From NCBI RefSeq assembly GCF_024220175.1, contig NZ_CP098502.1, positions 1,364,001 to 1,428,000 of the forward strand: 64,000 nucleotides of DNA. Reading direction: 5' to 3'. The notes under the pieces were generated by a model that did no database searches, had not been told where the DNA came from, and saw nothing but the letters and a program-made list of their open reading frames with translations. This document shows positions 26,045 to 33,767 of this stretch, one piece after another (position 1 is the stretch's first letter; every line of letters begins with the position of its first letter). Source of the DNA: Paraconexibacter antarcticus. GTDB taxonomy: Bacteria; Actinomycetota; Thermoleophilia; Solirubrobacterales; Solirubrobacteraceae. Both the position numbers and the translations under genes were made by a program.

Positions 26045-26545
26045 TCAGCCCGTCGCGCGCACGCACCCCTCGATGCCGTAGCGTCGGGCGAAGCGTGCGT
26101 TGACCTCGGCGAGCCGGTCTATCCGCTGTGCCAGCGCGGCGATCCCGGCGTCATCCCGGCGCGCGAACGCTGACGCGAGGGCGACGACGAGCTCCTCACC
26201 ACGCCGTTGCGCAGCGATCCACTCCTTCACGCGGTCATGATCGCCTTCGGGCGGGGTCAGCGCATCGAGGCTCGTGAGGTACCGCCGGGCGGTCGCGGCG
26301 CGGGCACGCGTGAGGACGGCGACGTCGCGATAGACGACGGCCGGGTCGCTCGCGCGCTGGGCGGTCGCGATCTTCGCCTCGAGGACGGTCGCGGCCCGGT
26401 CGGCCCGAGCGCAGATGCGGCCCGCGGCGGCGGCGAAGCGGTCGTGCTCGCTCGTCGAGGCGCCGCAGCCCGCGAGCGCAAGGAGGCAGCCGCCGAGGAC
26501 GACGAGCCAGGCGGGGCCCGGCCGGCGGAGGGGTCTGGCTACCAG
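26045..26545 (-). CDS. Small predicted lipoprotein, start codon uncertain
   Basis: Protein of about 166 aa. A lipoprotein signal peptide is clear (WLVVLGGCLLALAGC, lipobox LAGC). The mature part is helical and charged with two further Cys residues (RICARAD and near the C-terminus EGCVRA). There is no ATG, GTG or TTG in frame between the lipoprotein signal and the upstream gene. A CTG at 26543-26545, 4-5 bp after GGAAGG and overlapping the upstream stop, is the best candidate. The alternative is a sequence error near the start. Function unknown; export to the membrane surface is likely. Confidence 0.6.
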   Translation of the reverse strand: MVARPLRRPGPAWLVVLGGCLLALAGCGASTSEHDRFAAAAGRICARADRAATVLEAKIATAQRASDPAVVYRDVAVLTRARAATARRYLTSLDALTPPEGDHDRVKEWIAAQRRGEELVVALASAFARRDDAGIAALAQRIDRLAEVNARFARRYGIEGCVRATG

Positions 26546-26808
26546 CCGCCCTTCCAGACGGTGCTGGAGCCGCGGGCCTTCGTGGCGGCCTTGCGGGCGT
26601 CCTTGCGCTTCTCCAGGTGGCCCTGGAGCATCGACATGCAGAAGATGAAGATCGGGAAGAACGCGATGAGGATGAAGCCCGCGTTCGTGACCTTCTTGTC
26701 GTCCGCCTCGCCGATCGCGCCCTGACCGGAGTTCTGGGCGATCGCCATCGGCGCCGTCAGCGCGCAGAAGACGATGAGGGAGGTGCAGGTCAGGAGGAGT
26801 CGGCGCAT
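26539..26808 (-). CDS. Small membrane protein with signal peptide
   Basis: Protein of 89 aa from ATG 26808. Residues 1-27 are a signal-like segment (LLLTCTSLIVFCALTAPMA) ending AQN. A second hydrophobic helix lies near residues 47-65 (FILIAFFPIFIFCMSML), followed by a strongly basic tail (HLEKRKDARKAATKAR). I do not recognise a family. It is divergent from the enoyl-CoA hydratase gene (28 bp between starts) and is followed at once by the lipoprotein gene, with which it may be co-translated. Confidence 0.65.
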   Translation of the reverse strand: MRRLLLTCTSLIVFCALTAPMAIAQNSGQGAIGEADDKKVTNAGFILIAFFPIFIFCMSMLQGHLEKRKDARKAATKARGSSTVWKGGW

Positions 26809-26836
26809 CCCGGCAATCGTATAGAACGACGGGCCT

Positions 26837-27565
26837 ATGAGCCTCCTCGAGCACGAGCGTCCGGACGCCGGGATCGCGGTCCTGCGTCTCAACCGCCCCG
26901 AGGTGCGCAACGCGATGGATCGCGCGCTGCTCGCGGAGCTCGAGACGGCGCTCGCGGCCCTGGCGGCGGACGAGGAGCTGCGCGTACTCGTCGTCTCGAC
27001 GACGAACGTCCGGGCGCTGTGCGCGGGCGCGGACGTGGGGGAGACGCTCACGGCGGCCGAGGGGGTCGAGCGGATGGAGGCGTTCGCCCGCTTCTACAGC
27101 GCGATCGAGGCCTTCCCGGCGGTGACGGTCGCCGTCGCCGTGGGCAACTGCGTCGGCGCGGGGGCGGAGCTCGTCGCCGGCTGCGACCTGCGCGTCGCGG
27201 GCGACAACCTGAAGCTCGCGTGGGCGGGCGCGCGGCTCGGGGTGCCGGTCGGCCCCGCCCGGCTGGCGCCGCTCGTCGGCCTGGCGATCGCGAAGGAGCT
27301 CGTCTTCACCGGTCGGGTCGTGGGGGCGGACGAGGCGGCGGCGCTGCACCTCGCGTCGCGGGTCGTCGCCGCGGACGAGGCGGAGGCGGCGGCGGTCGAC
27401 CTCGCCCGGGCGGTCGCGGCGAACAACGGCCCGGGGATCCGCGGGCTGAAGCGGAAGTTCCACGCGTACGCGTCCATCGCGGCGCACGTCGCGGACGAGA
27501 ACGCCGCGCTCGTCGCCTTCCAGCGGGACGGCGGTGGGCTGCCGCAGGGCGCCGGGCGGGAGTGA
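26837..27565 (+). CDS. Enoyl-CoA hydratase/isomerase family protein
   Basis: Protein of 242 aa. It has the crotonase fold with the oxyanion-hole segments NVRALCAGADVGE and VGNCVGAGAELVAGCDLRVA. In this protein the second catalytic Glu position, usually GxxxGxxxxPE, reads GARLGVPVGPARLAPLVG, so one of the two usual glutamates seems replaced. It may act as an isomerase or another crotonase subtype rather than a standard hydratase. It stands alone, so the pathway is uncertain. Confidence 0.82.
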   Translation: MSLLEHERPDAGIAVLRLNRPEVRNAMDRALLAELETALAALAADEELRVLVVSTTNVRALCAGADVGETLTAAEGVERMEAFARFYSAIEAFPAVTVAVAVGNCVGAGAELVAGCDLRVAGDNLKLAWAGARLGVPVGPARLAPLVGLAIAKELVFTGRVVGADEAAALHLASRVVAADEAEAAAVDLARAVAANNGPGIRGLKRKFHAYASIAAHVADENAALVAFQRDGGGLPQGAGRE

Positions 27566-27657
27566 CCGCCCAGGCCTTCCGTGCGGGGGCCCGGGTGGCG
27601 TAGGGTCGGTCGCCGTCAGTCCCATTTTCCGCCGTACCGACCGAAGGACGCCACGCG

Positions 27658-28065
27658 ATGCCACGGATGCAGCAGATCATCGAGACCCTCGAGGCCGAGC
27701 GTGCCGAGCTGCTCGAGCGGGTCGTGTGGATCGAGAAGAAGATCGAGGAGTTCCGGGCCGAGCAGGAGGAGCAGGCCGGTCGCCCGCCGTCGGCGGCTCC
27801 CGGGCCCGTGCCGGCGCCGAAGCGCGCGGTGCGCCGGGGGACGGCCGCGCGCGCGTCCAACCGCCGCCACGCGGCGCGGGACCTGAAGCCCGACGTCGCC
27901 TCGGAGATCATCACGTTCCTGCAGGCGCACCCGGAGTCGACCGCGGGCGCGGTCGCCAAGGGCCTGAACGCCGACCGCACGACGATCGCCGCGAAGCTCG
28001 CGACGATGGTGAAGACCGGGGAGATCGCCAAGGCGAAGAAGGGGTACGCGGCCCTGGCCGAGTAG
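27658..28065 (+). CDS. Hypothetical coiled-coil + winged-helix protein
   Basis: Protein of 135 aa. Residues 5-42 form a charged coiled coil (IETLEAERAELLERVVWIE). A Pro/Ala/Arg-rich linker follows. Residues about 78-133 look like a winged helix (EIITFLQAHPESTAGAVAKG, then TIAAKLATMVKTGEIAKAKK). This suggests a DNA-binding or nucleoid-associated regulator, but no family is recognised. It is a single gene 57 bp upstream of an ABC-F gene, possibly co-transcribed. Confidence 0.65.
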   Translation: MPRMQQIIETLEAERAELLERVVWIEKKIEEFRAEQEEQAGRPPSAAPGPVPAPKRAVRRGTAARASNRRHAARDLKPDVASEIITFLQAHPESTAGAVAKGLNADRTTIAAKLATMVKTGEIAKAKKGYAALAE

Positions 28066-28122
28066 GAGGGGGGCCTGGCAGCCGCGCGGTGCCCCGGGGG
28101 CGGGACGACCTACCCTGTGGGC

Positions 28123-30243
28123 ATGGCGGTCGTCATCGCATCGGATCTCGGGAAGGACATGGCCGGCGAGCCCCTGCTCCGCGGGGTCTCGTTCAAGGTC
28201 GAGCGGCGTGAGCGGCTGACGATCGCCGGCCGCAACGGCGCGGGCAAGACGACGCTGCTGCGGATGCTCTCGGGGGAGACCGGGATCGACGTCGGCGAGC
28301 TCATCCTCGCGAAGGGCACCCGGATGGCCCTCCACGACCAGCGCCCGCCGCGCGAGCAGGGCATGTCGCTGCGCGAGTACGTCCTGTCCGCGTGCAAGGA
28401 GCCGCTGGAGCTCGAGGCGGAGCTCGCGCGGCTCGAGCAGAAGATGGGCGAGGGCGACGAGAAGGTCTTCGACCGCTACGCGAAGGTCCAGGCGCAGTTC
28501 GAGACCGTCGGCGGGTACGGGTGGCGCGACCGCGCCGGCGTGATGATCCACGGCCTCGGGTTCGTCGACGCCGACCTCGAGCGGTCGCTGGAGACGTTCT
28601 CCGGCGGGCAGCTGACGCGGGCCTCGCTGGCGCGCGCGCTCGCCGCCGAGCCCGACCTGCTGCTCCTCGACGAGCCGACGAACCACCTGGACCTCGAGTC
28701 GCTCGAGTGGCTCGAGCAGACGCTGACGACGCTCGACACCGCGATCATCATGGTCGCCCACGACCGCTGGTTCCTCGAGGCGGTCGGCACCCACGTCCTC
28801 GACCTCGAGGCCGGCCGCGCGAAGTACTTCAAGGGCACCTGGCACCAGTGGCGGCGCGAGCAGGCCATGCGCGAGATGGCCCTCGGCAAGGCGATCGAGA
28901 AGCAGAAGGCCGAGATCGCGCGTCTGGAGGGCTTCGTCGAGCGGTTCCGCGCGAAGGCGACGAAGGCCAAGCAGGCGCAGTCGCGGGTGAAGAAGCTCGA
29001 GAAGATCGACAAGATCGAGCGCGATCCGAAGGCGGGCGCGGCGCTCGAGTTCGAGTTCAAGAAGGTCGCGCGGTCCGGCCGCGTCATCTTCGAGCTGACC
29101 GGCGCGCACCTCGCGGTACCCGCCGATCCGCCGAAGACGCTCGTCGACAACGCCGAGATGTGGCTTGAGCGCGGGGAGCATGTGACGCTCGTCGGGCCGA
29201 ACGGCGCGGGCAAGACGACGCTCATCGAGGCACTGGCGGGGCGGCGGCCGTTCGACGAGGGCAAGCTCTCGCTCGGGCACAACGTCGAGCTCGCTTACCT
29301 GTCGCAGCACGGCGACGAGCTCGGCTGGGGCGGTGCGCGGACGGTCGTCGAGGCGTGCGTCAAGCGGACGGGCCTGCCGCCGAACCAGGCGCGGGCGCTC
29401 CTCGGACGGTTCCTCTTCAGCGGCGAGGAGGCCGAGAAGCCGCTCGACGGGCTCTCCGGCGGCGAGCGCCAGCGGCTCTCGCTGGCGATCCTCGTGTCCG
29501 CGGGCGCGAACGTCCTCATCCTCGACGAGCCGACGAACCACCTCGACATCGAGTCCCGCGAGGCGCTCGAGGACGCGCTGAAGGGCTACGAGGGCGCGAT
29601 CCTGCTCGTCTCGCACGACCGGGCGCTGCTCGAGGCCGTCGGCACCCGGACGATCGCGGTGCAGGACTACGGCCTGCACTCCTACGTCGGCGGCTGGCCC
29701 GAGTACCTGCGCATCCGGGACGAGCGGCGGGCCCTGGGCCTGCCGTCCCCGCCGATGCCCACGCCGCGCCTGAACCCGCTCGGCGCCGGGCGTGAGGAGC
29801 GGGACGCCGACGGCCGCGCGATCCAGCGGTCGGACGGGGCGGCTGCGGTGGCTTCGGCTTCGGGAGCCGGTGGTGCGGTTTCCGGGGCGGGGTCCAGCGG
29901 CGGGTTGAACGGCGGCAAAGACGGGGGTGGGGGTGCCGGCGCCGGGGCGGCTTCCGCGGGGCGCAACGGGAGCTCCGTCGCTGACGGCGGCGCCGGCGCG
30001 GGCGCTGCGGTGAAGGCCGCTGCGCCGTCCAAGAACGCGCTGCGCGAGCTCGCGAAGCTCGAGAAGGCGGTCGAGGACGCCGAGGCGGCGCTCGTCGTGC
30101 TGGAGGAGGAGCTCGCGGGGCCCGAGGCCTGGGCGACCCCCTACGAGACCCAGAAGTCGACCGCCCGCCACACCGCCGCCAAGCGCGCGGTCGAGCAGGC
30201 GTACGAGGCCCTCGAGGCCCACATGGAGCGCACCGGGGCCTGA
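28123..30243 (+). CDS. ABC-F family ATPase (ribosome-associated)
   Basis: Protein of 706 aa from ATG 28123. It has two ABC domains: Walker A GRNGAGKTTLLR and GPNGAGKTTLIE, signatures SGGQLTRASL and SGGERQRLSL, and Walker B LLLLDEPTNHLDLE and VLILDEPTNHLDIE. There are no membrane segments, which is typical of ABC-F proteins that act on the ribosome (translation rescue or antibiotic protection). Between them lies a charged interdomain linker (residues about 260-310). The C-terminus has an unusual Gly/Ala-rich spacer (about residues 565-630) before a coiled coil. The exact ABC-F subfamily is not assigned. Confidence 0.92.
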   Translation: MAVVIASDLGKDMAGEPLLRGVSFKVERRERLTIAGRNGAGKTTLLRMLSGETGIDVGELILAKGTRMALHDQRPPREQGMSLREYVLSACKEPLELEAELARLEQKMGEGDEKVFDRYAKVQAQFETVGGYGWRDRAGVMIHGLGFVDADLERSLETFSGGQLTRASLARALAAEPDLLLLDEPTNHLDLESLEWLEQTLTTLDTAIIMVAHDRWFLEAVGTHVLDLEAGRAKYFKGTWHQWRREQAMREMALGKAIEKQKAEIARLEGFVERFRAKATKAKQAQSRVKKLEKIDKIERDPKAGAALEFEFKKVARSGRVIFELTGAHLAVPADPPKTLVDNAEMWLERGEHVTLVGPNGAGKTTLIEALAGRRPFDEGKLSLGHNVELAYLSQHGDELGWGGARTVVEACVKRTGLPPNQARALLGRFLFSGEEAEKPLDGLSGGERQRLSLAILVSAGANVLILDEPTNHLDIESREALEDALKGYEGAILLVSHDRALLEAVGTRTIAVQDYGLHSYVGGWPEYLRIRDERRALGLPSPPMPTPRLNPLGAGREERDADGRAIQRSDGAAAVASASGAGGAVSGAGSSGGLNGGKDGGGGAGAGAASAGRNGSSVADGGAGAGAAVKAAAPSKNALRELAKLEKAVEDAEAALVVLEEELAGPEAWATPYETQKSTARHTAAKRAVEQAYEALEAHMERTGA

Positions 30244-30283
30244 CCCCGCCGCCTCCCGCCTCCCGCCCGCGCCCCCGACGGCG

Positions 30284-30326
30284 CCGTGCGGTCCCGTGGG
30301 GGAATAGTCCCCACCAGGCCGCACAC
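30284..30326 (-). repeat. 43-bp palindrome P3
   Basis: The core 30286-30324 is identical to that of P4. Arms GTGCGG (30286-30291) and CCGCAC (30319-30324) pair, and inner GTGGGG and CCCCAC pair around AATAGT. Read on the minus strand it aligns with the palindrome at the start of DUF559 copy 2. Confidence 0.9.
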
Positions 30327-30344
30327 CGACCGCGCCCATCTGGG

Positions 30345-30387
30345 GCGTGCGGTCCCGTGGGGGAATAGTCCCCACCAGGCCGCACGC
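30345..30387 (-). repeat. 43-bp palindrome P4 downstream of DUF559 gene copy 2
   Basis: Arms GCGTGCGG (30345-30352) and CCGCACGC (30380-30387) pair perfectly, with inner GTGGGG and CCCCAC. It lies 28 bp past the stop of the minus-strand nuclease gene and is in direct orientation relative to that gene's start palindrome P5. Confidence 0.9.
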
Positions 30388-30415
30388 CGGCCGCGCCGAT
30401 GTGGGGCGTGCGTGG

Positions 30416-31321
30416 TCAGCGGGTGGTCCCCGCCAGGAGCCGGCGGATGCGCTGGGCGGTGTGGCCGGCCTCGTCGGCGTGGAGGTCGTCCCAGACGAGC
30501 CGGAAGATCCGGTACCCCGCGAGCTGGTAGTCCCCGTCACGGTGGCGGTCGGCGCGCATCTGAGCACGGCGCTCGTGGTACGCGCGGCCGTCGAGTTCGA
30601 TCACGAGCCGCTCGGGCCGGTAGATGCAGTCCGCTCGGTGGCCGGCCACGACCTGGTTCAGCTCCGTCGGTCGCGGAAGCCCCCGCGCGACGAGGAAGCG
30701 CTGGAATCGCCGCTCCAACTCCGACTTCGTGTGGGCGTCGTCGGCCTCGATGAGGCGGCGGACGCGGCCGCGTCCGCGCCGGCCGGGCGCCCGATCCTGG
30801 GCGTCGCGAATCCGTACGAGGTCCAGGGTCGGAAGGTCGTCGGCAAGTTGCCGGAACGCGCTCCAGTCGAGTACGTCGGCGAGATCCACGAGCGTCCGCG
30901 GGATGGTCGTCACCCGGAACGGGCCCCGGCGGAACGTGTCGGCGCGCGGCAGGCTCTTCACGCGGTGGACGACGAGCGCGCCACGGGTCGTCGTCTCGTC
31001 GGTCGTGCTGAGGTGGATCCGACGGTCCGCGGCCGGGACACGCCATCCGTGGAACGCGCCCGCCGTGTGGTGCGAGAGGACATCGGCGTGACCGCACGAC
31101 CACTGCGCTGCGAGCCAGTGACCCTCGTCGCGAAGGACGGTGTGCCCCAAGGCGTACACCTCGGCCCCGACGCGCGTCAGCCGGTGCGTGGCCAGGCGGT
31201 CCTGGATGTGATGCTGCTCGAGCCCATGGGCGATGAGCTGGGCGTGGGTGAGCAGGCCGTACTGGCGGTTGGCGAGCTTGAACAGGTCGCGGTCACTGTG
31301 CGTGCGGCGTGGTGGGGGCAT
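30416..31321 (-). CDS. AbiEi-like HTH + DUF559 (Vsr-fold) endonuclease-like protein, copy 2
   Basis: Protein of 301 aa beginning MPPPRRTHSDRDLFKLANRQ, with the same two-domain layout as copy 1. The winged helix spans residues about 8-55. The nuclease motifs are DDAHTKSELERRF, HRADCIY and LVIELDGRAYHE, with WDDLHADE near the end. The Asp, Glu/Asp and His-bearing motifs are conserved, so both copies seem under selection for nuclease function. ATG 31321 lies in the loop of palindrome P5. By family it may cut DNA in a Vsr-like manner; the substrate (perhaps the hairpins) is inference. Confidence 0.85.
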   Translation of the reverse strand: MPPPRRTHSDRDLFKLANRQYGLLTHAQLIAHGLEQHHIQDRLATHRLTRVGAEVYALGHTVLRDEGHWLAAQWSCGHADVLSHHTAGAFHGWRVPAADRRIHLSTTDETTTRGALVVHRVKSLPRADTFRRGPFRVTTIPRTLVDLADVLDWSAFRQLADDLPTLDLVRIRDAQDRAPGRRGRGRVRRLIEADDAHTKSELERRFQRFLVARGLPRPTELNQVVAGHRADCIYRPERLVIELDGRAYHERRAQMRADRHRDGDYQLAGYRIFRLVWDDLHADEAGHTAQRIRRLLAGTTR

Positions 31322-31342
31322 ATCCCCTACTAGGCCGCACGC
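31300..31342 (-). repeat. 43-bp palindrome P5 at the start of DUF559 gene copy 2
   Basis: Arms GCGTGCGGC (31300-31308) and GCCGCACGC (31334-31342) pair perfectly, and inner GTGGGGG pairs with CCCCTAC with one mismatch. The loop includes the minus-strand ATG (31319-31321). The first 13 bases on the gene strand are identical to P1. Confidence 0.9.
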
Positions 31343-31360
31343 CGTCGGATTCGCCCCCCC

Positions 31361-33616
31361 TCAGCGCTCCGTGAAGGTCACCGTGCGGTTGGCGGAGACC
31401 GACCAGCCGCGGGACGCCGACCACGTCACGCGCGTCCCGTCCGCGAGGAGCGCGGAGGCCCGGCCGCAGCGCGGGCGGCCCCACAGCGTCGCCTCCAGCG
31501 GCCGCTCGGCCTCGGGGACGTCGCCGAGGCCGCGGGCGACGTGGCCGGCCGGCAGCGTGACGACGATCGCGCCCTCGCGGACCCACACCGGGATCGTCTC
31601 CAGGGGAGCGGGGGCGACGACCTCGCGGCCTCCGCGCACGCGTTCGCCGTCCCACGCCTGGATCCACCGGCCGGGCGGGAGGACGACCTCGCGCTCGCGG
31701 GCGCCCTCCTCGACGACGGGGGCGACCCACAGCGACGGCCCGTACCCGAAGGCGTCGGCGACCGCCCACGCCCCGTCGTCGCCCGGCGCGAGGAGCGAGA
31801 GCGGGCGGACGATCGGCACGCCGGTGCGGGCGCAGGTCGCCGCGGCGGCCCGCACGTAGGGGACGAGGCGCTCGTGGAGCAGCACGTACGCGCGGTAGAT
31901 GGCGAGCGTCTGCGGGTCGTACGTCCACGGCTCCTGCTGCAGCCGCCCGTGGGCCTGCATGAGCGGCGTGAAGCAGCCGAGCTGGACCCAGCGCAGCAGC
32001 AGCTCCTTCGGGCAGCGGCGGATGCCGCCCTCGCCGAGGTAGCCGCCGACGTCGTGCGAGAGGTTCGAGAAGCCGGACGCCGCGGCCGAGATCGTGCAGG
32101 CGACGAGCGCCCGCAGCGACCAGAAGTCCGACGCCTGGTCGCCCGCCCAGAGCATCCCGGTGGCCTGCTGACCCGACCACCCCGACCGCCCGAAGAGCAC
32201 GCCGTTGCCCGGCCCGTGCACGTCGTCGAGCGCCGCCTGCATCGAGCGCCGGTAGCCGTCGCCGAGCCGCCACGCGGACTGCGCGCCCGTCGTGCCGTCG
32301 GCGAGCCGCACGTCGTCCGGGAAGTAGTAGCCCTCGCCGTCGTCCGCCTTGATGCCCTCGACGCCGAGCCGCAGCGCGCTCTTCGCCTGCTCGCGCCACC
32401 ACGACTCGGCGGCCGGCGACGTGAAGTCGACCGGCGACCCCGTGCCCATCCACCAGCGCGCGACGTACGGCTCATCCACCTCGGCCGCCCGGACGAACGC
32501 ACCGGCGCGCACCCCGTCCGCGTAGTTCGACGCGGGCGCGCGGTGCAGCCGGCGCGACCCCGGGTCCGGCGGGATCTGCCCGTCGAGCGAGTCGAGGTTC
32601 GTCCACGGCACGACCCACACGACCGTCCGCACCCCGCCGGCCCGCATCCGCGCCACCATCCCGGAGAAGTCGGGGAACTGGTGGGGGTTCGGGATCCAGG
32701 TGTTGTACTGCGTCTCCCACGGGGAATCGAGGACGACGGCGTCGAGCGGGATGCCGTGCCAGCGACAGCCGTCGACGTCCTCGAGCACGTCGTCCTGGTG
32801 CTCGTAGACATCGCGCGACTTCCAGAAGCCGTAGCCCCACTCGGCGAGGACGGGCGGGACGCCGGTGCGTCGCAGGTAGCGCCGCAGCCGCGCGGCGGGC
32901 GTGCGGTCGGTGAAGACGTGCAGGCGCAGCGGCCCGCTCGAGGCGCGGACGCTCACCGCGGTCCGGGCCCGCACACCGCCGATGTCGAAGCGCGTCCCGT
33001 TGCCGTAGGTGTCGCACCACACGCCGTACCCGCGGGAGGACTGAAGCCACGGCGCCGGCGCGTAGTCGCCCTGCGGGATGCCGCCGAGCTCGAGCATGTC
33101 CGGCGGGCAGTCCGGGCCCGTGTAGCGGCGGTCCGCGCCGAGCTGGACCTCGCGGTCACGGTGGTCGACGGTGTGCGCGTGGTGCGCGCCGAGCCCGCCG
33201 AAGCGCTCCTCCGAGCGCAGGTCCCACTCGGCGGCGAGGCGCAGCAGCGACCCGTCGTCGTCCGCGGTGAGCTCCAGCGCGAGCTCGTGCGGCGCCGGGA
33301 ACGTGAGCCGCAGCTCCGCGTGCCGGCCGCCCTGCAGGGTGAGCGCGAGGACGACCCCGTCGGCGAGGGACTCGGCCACCGACGCGGTCACCGCCCGCTC
33401 CGGGAAGCCGCGCGTCTCCTTCGGGATGACACCCTCGGTGAGCTGGAGGAAGCGGTCCTCGACCGTCCCCTCGCAGGCCCACACGTGCAGGCCGCGGAGC
33501 AGGCGCCGCCCGTCGCGACGCAGGTGGATCCGGAGCGGGTGGAGCTTGACCTCGAGCTCCAGCGGGCCGCGCGAGAGCACGACGCGCTCACGCGCGGCGA
33601 CGACGGTGGCGGGCAT
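31361..33616 (-). CDS. Glycoside hydrolase family 31 (alpha-glucosidase/alpha-xylosidase-like)
   Basis: Protein of 751 aa from ATG 33616. An N-terminal beta-sandwich (about residues 1-225) precedes the (beta/alpha)8 barrel, which starts near LAEWGYGFWKSRDVYEHQDD. The nucleophile region reads EGIKADDGEGYYFPDD, the acid/base region is MLWAGDQASDFWSL, and the C-terminal beta domains follow. There is no signal peptide, so it acts in the cytoplasm, probably on alpha-linked sugars brought in by the ABC transporter of this cluster. The exact linkage is open. It is divergent from the PHP-glycosyltransferase gene over 151 bp that contain a strong inverted repeat. Confidence 0.88.
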   Translation of the reverse strand: MPATVVAARERVVLSRGPLELEVKLHPLRIHLRRDGRRLLRGLHVWACEGTVEDRFLQLTEGVIPKETRGFPERAVTASVAESLADGVVLALTLQGGRHAELRLTFPAPHELALELTADDDGSLLRLAAEWDLRSEERFGGLGAHHAHTVDHRDREVQLGADRRYTGPDCPPDMLELGGIPQGDYAPAPWLQSSRGYGVWCDTYGNGTRFDIGGVRARTAVSVRASSGPLRLHVFTDRTPAARLRRYLRRTGVPPVLAEWGYGFWKSRDVYEHQDDVLEDVDGCRWHGIPLDAVVLDSPWETQYNTWIPNPHQFPDFSGMVARMRAGGVRTVVWVVPWTNLDSLDGQIPPDPGSRRLHRAPASNYADGVRAGAFVRAAEVDEPYVARWWMGTGSPVDFTSPAAESWWREQAKSALRLGVEGIKADDGEGYYFPDDVRLADGTTGAQSAWRLGDGYRRSMQAALDDVHGPGNGVLFGRSGWSGQQATGMLWAGDQASDFWSLRALVACTISAAASGFSNLSHDVGGYLGEGGIRRCPKELLLRWVQLGCFTPLMQAHGRLQQEPWTYDPQTLAIYRAYVLLHERLVPYVRAAAATCARTGVPIVRPLSLLAPGDDGAWAVADAFGYGPSLWVAPVVEEGAREREVVLPPGRWIQAWDGERVRGGREVVAPAPLETIPVWVREGAIVVTLPAGHVARGLGDVPEAERPLEATLWGRPRCGRASALLADGTRVTWSASRGWSVSANRTVTFTER

Positions 33617-33649
33617 CTGCGACCCATCTTGGCCGCCTTCCGACCGACC

Positions 33650-33674
33650 TGACCGGGCCTTCACCACCCGGTCA
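33650..33674. promoter_or_regulatory. Inverted repeat, likely operator, between GH31 and PHP-GT genes
   Basis: TGACCGGG (33650-33657) and CCCGGTCA (33667-33674) form a perfect 8-bp inverted repeat with a 9-bp spacer, in the middle of the 151-bp divergent promoter region. GTCACAG occurs at 33671 and again about 24 bp later. The symmetry and position fit a dimeric repressor site controlling the sugar cluster. Confidence 0.45.
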
Positions 33675-33767
33675 CAGCATGTTGGCGCGATCGTCACAGA
33701 AGGCCCGGCTACGCAGGCGAATCTCCATCGCGTGAATCCCATCGACGACGATCAGCGAGGCGCACCG

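Larger units (their letters stand above)
30244..30415. repeat. Intergenic repeat region with two tandem 61-bp units
   Basis: This 172-bp gap after the ABC-F gene contains no gene. Two palindromes (30284-30326 and 30345-30387) repeat with a 61-bp period, sharing an identical 39-bp core, and their spacers are also similar. A third, decayed start GCGTGCG at 30405-30411 runs into the 3' end of the DUF559 gene. Confidence 0.85.
30345..31342 (-). mobile_element. Candidate palindrome-framed nuclease unit, copy 2
   Basis: A 998-bp unit with the DUF559 gene between P5 (31300-31342) at its start and P4 (30345-30387) after its end, with P3 as an extra tandem hairpin. It is inverted relative to copy 1, about 13.6 kb away. 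Repeated occurrence of gene plus hairpins suggests duplication as a unit. No target-site duplication was recognised. Confidence 0.35.

Noticed and set aside
30284..30387. CRISPR array
   Set aside because: There are only two repeat units, each a palindrome, with similar rather than unique spacers and no cas genes.
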